A stretch of DNA of 64,000 nt, taken from NCBI GenBank assembly GCA_007449985.2, contig VIIQ02000118.1, positions 62,001-126,000 on the forward strand. The letters run 5' to 3'. How positions within the stretch are numbered: position 1 is the first letter of the stretch; each line of letters starts with the position of its first letter. The notes below the pieces were generated by a model. That model saw only the letters and a program-made list of their open reading frames with translations. It ran no database searches and was not told where the DNA came from. This document shows, in pieces, positions 60,837 through 64,000 of the stretch. This stretch comes from Desmodesmus armatus (lineage: Eukaryota; Chlorophyta; Chlorophyceae; Sphaeropleales; Scenedesmaceae). The position numbers and the translations under genes are program-made.

Positions 60837-62305
60837 GGAGGCTGCCAGCTAGCTCTGCAGACTAGCAGCAGCACTGTAGTGAGGTGAAGTGCCACTGCTG
60901 CTGAGGTTTGTGTCTTATCTCGTTAAGTGAAACTGACGAAAACCGAAGAATTTCAAAGCGATGCTGACCATTGCTTTGCCACCGGAGTTTCAATTGTTTT
61001 GGCACCTTGGACACCTTGGACAAGCTTCCAAGGACTTTTTTGTGATCAGAGACGTGGGCCACATGCTTGCACCTACACTCTTACATGGTCACAGTATCCA
61101 CTCGTTTTGTCTTTCGTACTGTTGTGCGCACCTGACACAGAACCGGACACTGGGGCAGTACCGTGCAATACCTTGCTGCAGGTCGCCTGGGGTCTGTGTT
61201 GTCTAGCATTTTGATCTAACGAGCTCATCACGTTCGGAGAGTACCACCCAGCGGTGAAAGCCTATCGGCTCCCCCCCCCCCCCCCCCAGTGTGATGGTCC
61301 AGACTGACTGCTGGGCAGCAGGCATGCATGCAGGCCTGCTGCCATGTGAATGCACATTCATATGGCTAATGAGTCCAGCAAGTGAAATATTTTGCAGCAT
61401 GTCAGATCTCAACAAGGTCGTTTTGGATTGTTTCCTGCACAAGGTGTCTTGACGGCTTGCAGTACTGGCGGCTGCGTACTATGCGGCGCTTGTGTGCCGG
61501 CCAGTCGGACATGCTGCTGTGTCTCATAACTGTGAATTGTGGTTAGTCCAAGCAACATATCGATTCAAAACCTTCGACGCGATGTTGCCGAAGCCTGCAT
61601 ATGCTTTCACTGGCAAAACCCCAGGCAGCACTGCCACCCCATGGATGCCTACCTGGCGGTTGGAAACAGATGCTCATGTCACAGCATCCACAACGCATTG
61701 ATGCTGGCCAGGTGCACATAACAAACCAAAAACTTGAGACAGCTGCCTTGAAAGCAAATTGTGCCACGCGGTTGATGCACAATCGCTGTGCAGCGTGGTG
61801 CATCTCATCCATGCAGCCAAGGCAGCTGCATGAGTGACTGCAGCAGCACAGCCTGGCAAATACAACATGGCTGTGCTCCCTTGTTGCAACTATGACCATT
61901 GTGACGCAGGCAGCAGAAAGATCACAGATAAGGTAGCCGTTTTGGGCTGCTGAAGTAGGTCACCACACATTGACCTGCACTGCTGCCAGCACCACACCCT
62001 CGTAGCCTATACGATCAGCGTAAAGAATGGAGAACCCACTACATGCACCACCCCTTGCCCCACACACAGAGTGTCATGCTCTTGCCCCACAGTCCTGCAT
62101 GCAAAAAAATGCCTGGACATATTCAGCCATCAAATGATGTGCACGTTTGACCGTTTGACGGGCCCCACACGCATCTCAGGACGCCCTGCATTGACCGGCA
62201 GCCGCGTGGCTCTCGTTTGCTTGGCCCAGTTGCATTCACCATCAAGAAGGATCCAGGTGGTTCTCTTGTGCAAGGTGGCAGCGTTCAGTGGTGGGCATAG
62301 CGCTG
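60837..62305. other. Intergenic region upstream of the MYND protein gene
   Basis: About 1.5 kb between the MYND gene start and the stop of the next minus-strand gene. It holds a run of 17 C (61271-61287) and short ACCTTGG repeats near 61003-61030. No gene or RNA is supported. Confidence 0.45.
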
Positions 62306-64000
62306 CTAGAACTTGAAGTAGTACGGGGCTGTCTGTTGGTGGCCTTGTGGACGGTGGTAGATCAGGCCCTTCACCAGCTCGTGAGGAGCTGGCGGCCGCT
62401 TGCGCTTCTTCTGCTGCTGGTGCTGGTGGTGAGACTGGTGCTGTGCAGGATGGTTGCGCTGGTTGAGAATTGGCTGCTGCAGGTACTGCTGGGGCTCCTC
62501 CTGTTCAAGCTTGCACTGGTGGTGGGGAGCTGGAGGTGTCTGGTGCTGCTGCTCCTGGTGGTGGTGCTGAAGCTTGCCCTGTGCGGAATGGTTGTGCTGA
62601 TTGTAGGGTGGCTGCCACAGGTACTGCTGGGGCTGCTGGAGCTCTTCCAGTTTAATCTTGCAGTGGTGGTGGGGAGCTGGGTGCGCCTTGTGCTGCTGCT
62701 GCTCCTGGTCATGGTGGTGGCTCTCTGCAGGGTGGTAGGGTTGGCGATCCTCCAAGTAGGGAGGTGGCTCCTGCACCTGCAGGCAGAACATTACATTGTG
62801 TTCCTTGAGACCACTGCACTGAACTACAATGTGAAGGTGTATGGGCAAAGTTCTGGAGGTGTTAGAGCACCACATAGCACCACTGGCATGCCCTGCAGCA
62901 CAACAACAAACTTGTGCTGGCCAACAGCATGACTAATCGACTTGTGCTGTCATACATCCTGCAGCTTGGCAGCTAGATAGGCAATAGACTTCACTATGAA
63001 GGCCTGCTGTGCTGGACGCATAGCCCATTCTGGTTCCTGCACCATATTCCTGTTGCGCAAACGTTGTCAACCTCAGTCAAACAGTCTCAGCAGCTCTGTA
63101 CAGCCCCTACCTGGTGGTTGGCTGTGGAACTCAGCACATTGCGCTCCAGCAGCTCCCTGTCCTCATGAGTCACCAAGCCGGAAGCCCTCCAGGAGTCAAA
63201 GACCTGCAGGACACAGTGAGGTGCGCACACCAACAAAGAAACAGCGTCAGCAAACAGTAAAGACGGCGCTGCCTATGTTAGTAACGCAGCACAGAAAGAT
63301 GCATGCCTGATAAACGCGCAGAAATGCAAGGGGAAGTCAGCCATGCAGGAAATGGACGGAATGCAAGCCAGAGCTGTGCTGGCTCTGGGGACAGCATGCT
63401 GTGCTGTCGTGTTTGCTGTTTAATCCTAAGCACACTGCCAGTCTGCAGTGCAGCACACGGGGTTTTGTGCTGGTATGCCTACAATGCGGCGTCTGACCCA
63501 GACTCCTTGGCCATATGATAACCCTGTGTGCATGTGCCAACAGCTGCTGACACTACCCTGCATGGCACCCATGAAAGCCCCTTGGGCATGTCCCCTTTGC
63601 TGCTGCGCACCGTCGAAGCAAAGCCTTTCTGATAAGCTTTGAAGTTTGTGAAGAGCTGCCCATATCCTGCACCCACCTTGTCCCAGAACTCTGTGCTGAA
63701 TGCGCCACCACCAGCGGCTATGAAGCCGCCTGCATTCACATAGAAGTCCACCTCATATGCTACCAGCCCTTGCAGGTGGCTGCAGCACCACTTGGTGCCC
63801 TGTGCAAAGCCGTCTGCCCTCGGACGGTACAGCCGAGCACCAGGAGGGTGGTTGGCAGGAACACGCTCATAATATGCGGCCATGTTGTTAGGAGAACGCA
63901 CACGTGGCCAGTTCTGCTTCTGACCACCGCCCTCCTGCAACAGAAGTTACAAGCAAGTGGGCAGAATATGAGCCAGAAGCACACAGAGTGTGCAGCAGGA
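62306..64000 (-). CDS. Unrecognised protein with H/Q-rich repeat tail (5' part beyond window edge)
   Basis: Three exons close in phase: 63934-63611, 63203-63111 and 62776-62306 (stop TAG); further 5' exons lie beyond the right edge. The first two encode a folded-looking domain with LYRPRADGFAQGTKWCC, VDFYVNAGGFIAAGGG, FWDKVGAGYGQLFTNFKAYQ and FDSWRASGLVTHEDRELLER. The last exon is a tail of His, Gln and Pro containing two imperfect repeats of about 49 residues, each with PAPHH.CK, then YL.QP and NQ.NH.AQ. It ends KKRKRPPAPHELVKGLIYHR. I do not recognise the domain. The folded part may be lineage-specific; the tail looks disordered. Confidence 0.65.
62400..62720 (-). repeat. Coding tandem repeat in the H/Q-rich tail
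   Basis: Two and a half imperfect units of roughly 140-150 bp, each containing TACTGCTGGGGCT and TGGTGGTGGGGAGCTGG on the plus strand. On the sense strand they encode the repeated PAPHH...YL.QP...NQ.NH.AQ pattern. Confidence 0.65.

Noticed and set aside
62288..62932. Plus-strand open frame of 214 codons, Leu/Val-rich, looks like a membrane protein
   Set aside because: It is the antisense of CAG/CAC-rich His/Gln codons of the minus-strand gene; hydrophobicity is a by-product of codon complement.

Overview
The window looks like nuclear DNA of a green alga, most likely a chlorophycean (Scenedesmus-like). The genes are intron-dense and rich in CAG/CTG runs that encode poly-Q, poly-A and poly-S. 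They include a Tic20 chloroplast translocon protein with a transit-like N-terminus, an SF-assemblin (flagellar root fibre protein) and a Dicer-like protein; a TGTAA polyadenylation motif follows the Tic20 gene. Exon joins were worked out by hand from splice sites and reading phase. Where a coordinate list is given, all phases close.

Layout. 1-21.4 kb: two head-to-tail Dicer-like genes on the minus strand. The right one (20728 to 7976) is complete: helicase, dimerisation domain, PAZ, RNase IIIa and IIIb. The left one (6961 to beyond base 1) is cut by the window edge after the helicase core. A 318-bp TRIM-type LTR element sits in the 5' flank of the right copy only. 21.4-25 kb: unassigned repeat-like DNA, a small basic Q-rich protein (minus) and a MITE-like element. 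25-36 kb: FAD oxidoreductase (plus), SF-assemblin (minus) and phosphoacetylglucosamine mutase (plus), the last two head to head. 37.6-49.5 kb: a very large tRNase Z gene (minus). 49.8-52.8 kb: Tic20 (plus), head to head with tRNase Z. 53-56 kb: non-coding, with a tRNA-like sequence. 56-60.8 kb: a MYND zinc-finger protein (minus). 62.3 kb to the end: 3' part of an unrecognised protein with an H/Q-rich repeat tail (minus).

The most unusual signal is a recurring structural one. In three unrelated genes, short segments made of a 3' splice site plus the start of the following exon are duplicated in tandem inside the neighbouring intron, leaving decoy or alternative exons. In tRNase Z two of three copies of one exon have lost the His of the HEAT motif. 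A second pattern is that four conserved reading frames are each broken by what looks like one missing G in a G-run, which points to consensus error more than to four pseudogenes.

The genes do not form a pathway. Dicer (small-RNA production) and tRNase Z (tRNA 3' processing) are both RNA-processing nucleases; the others are housekeeping, plastid or cytoskeletal.
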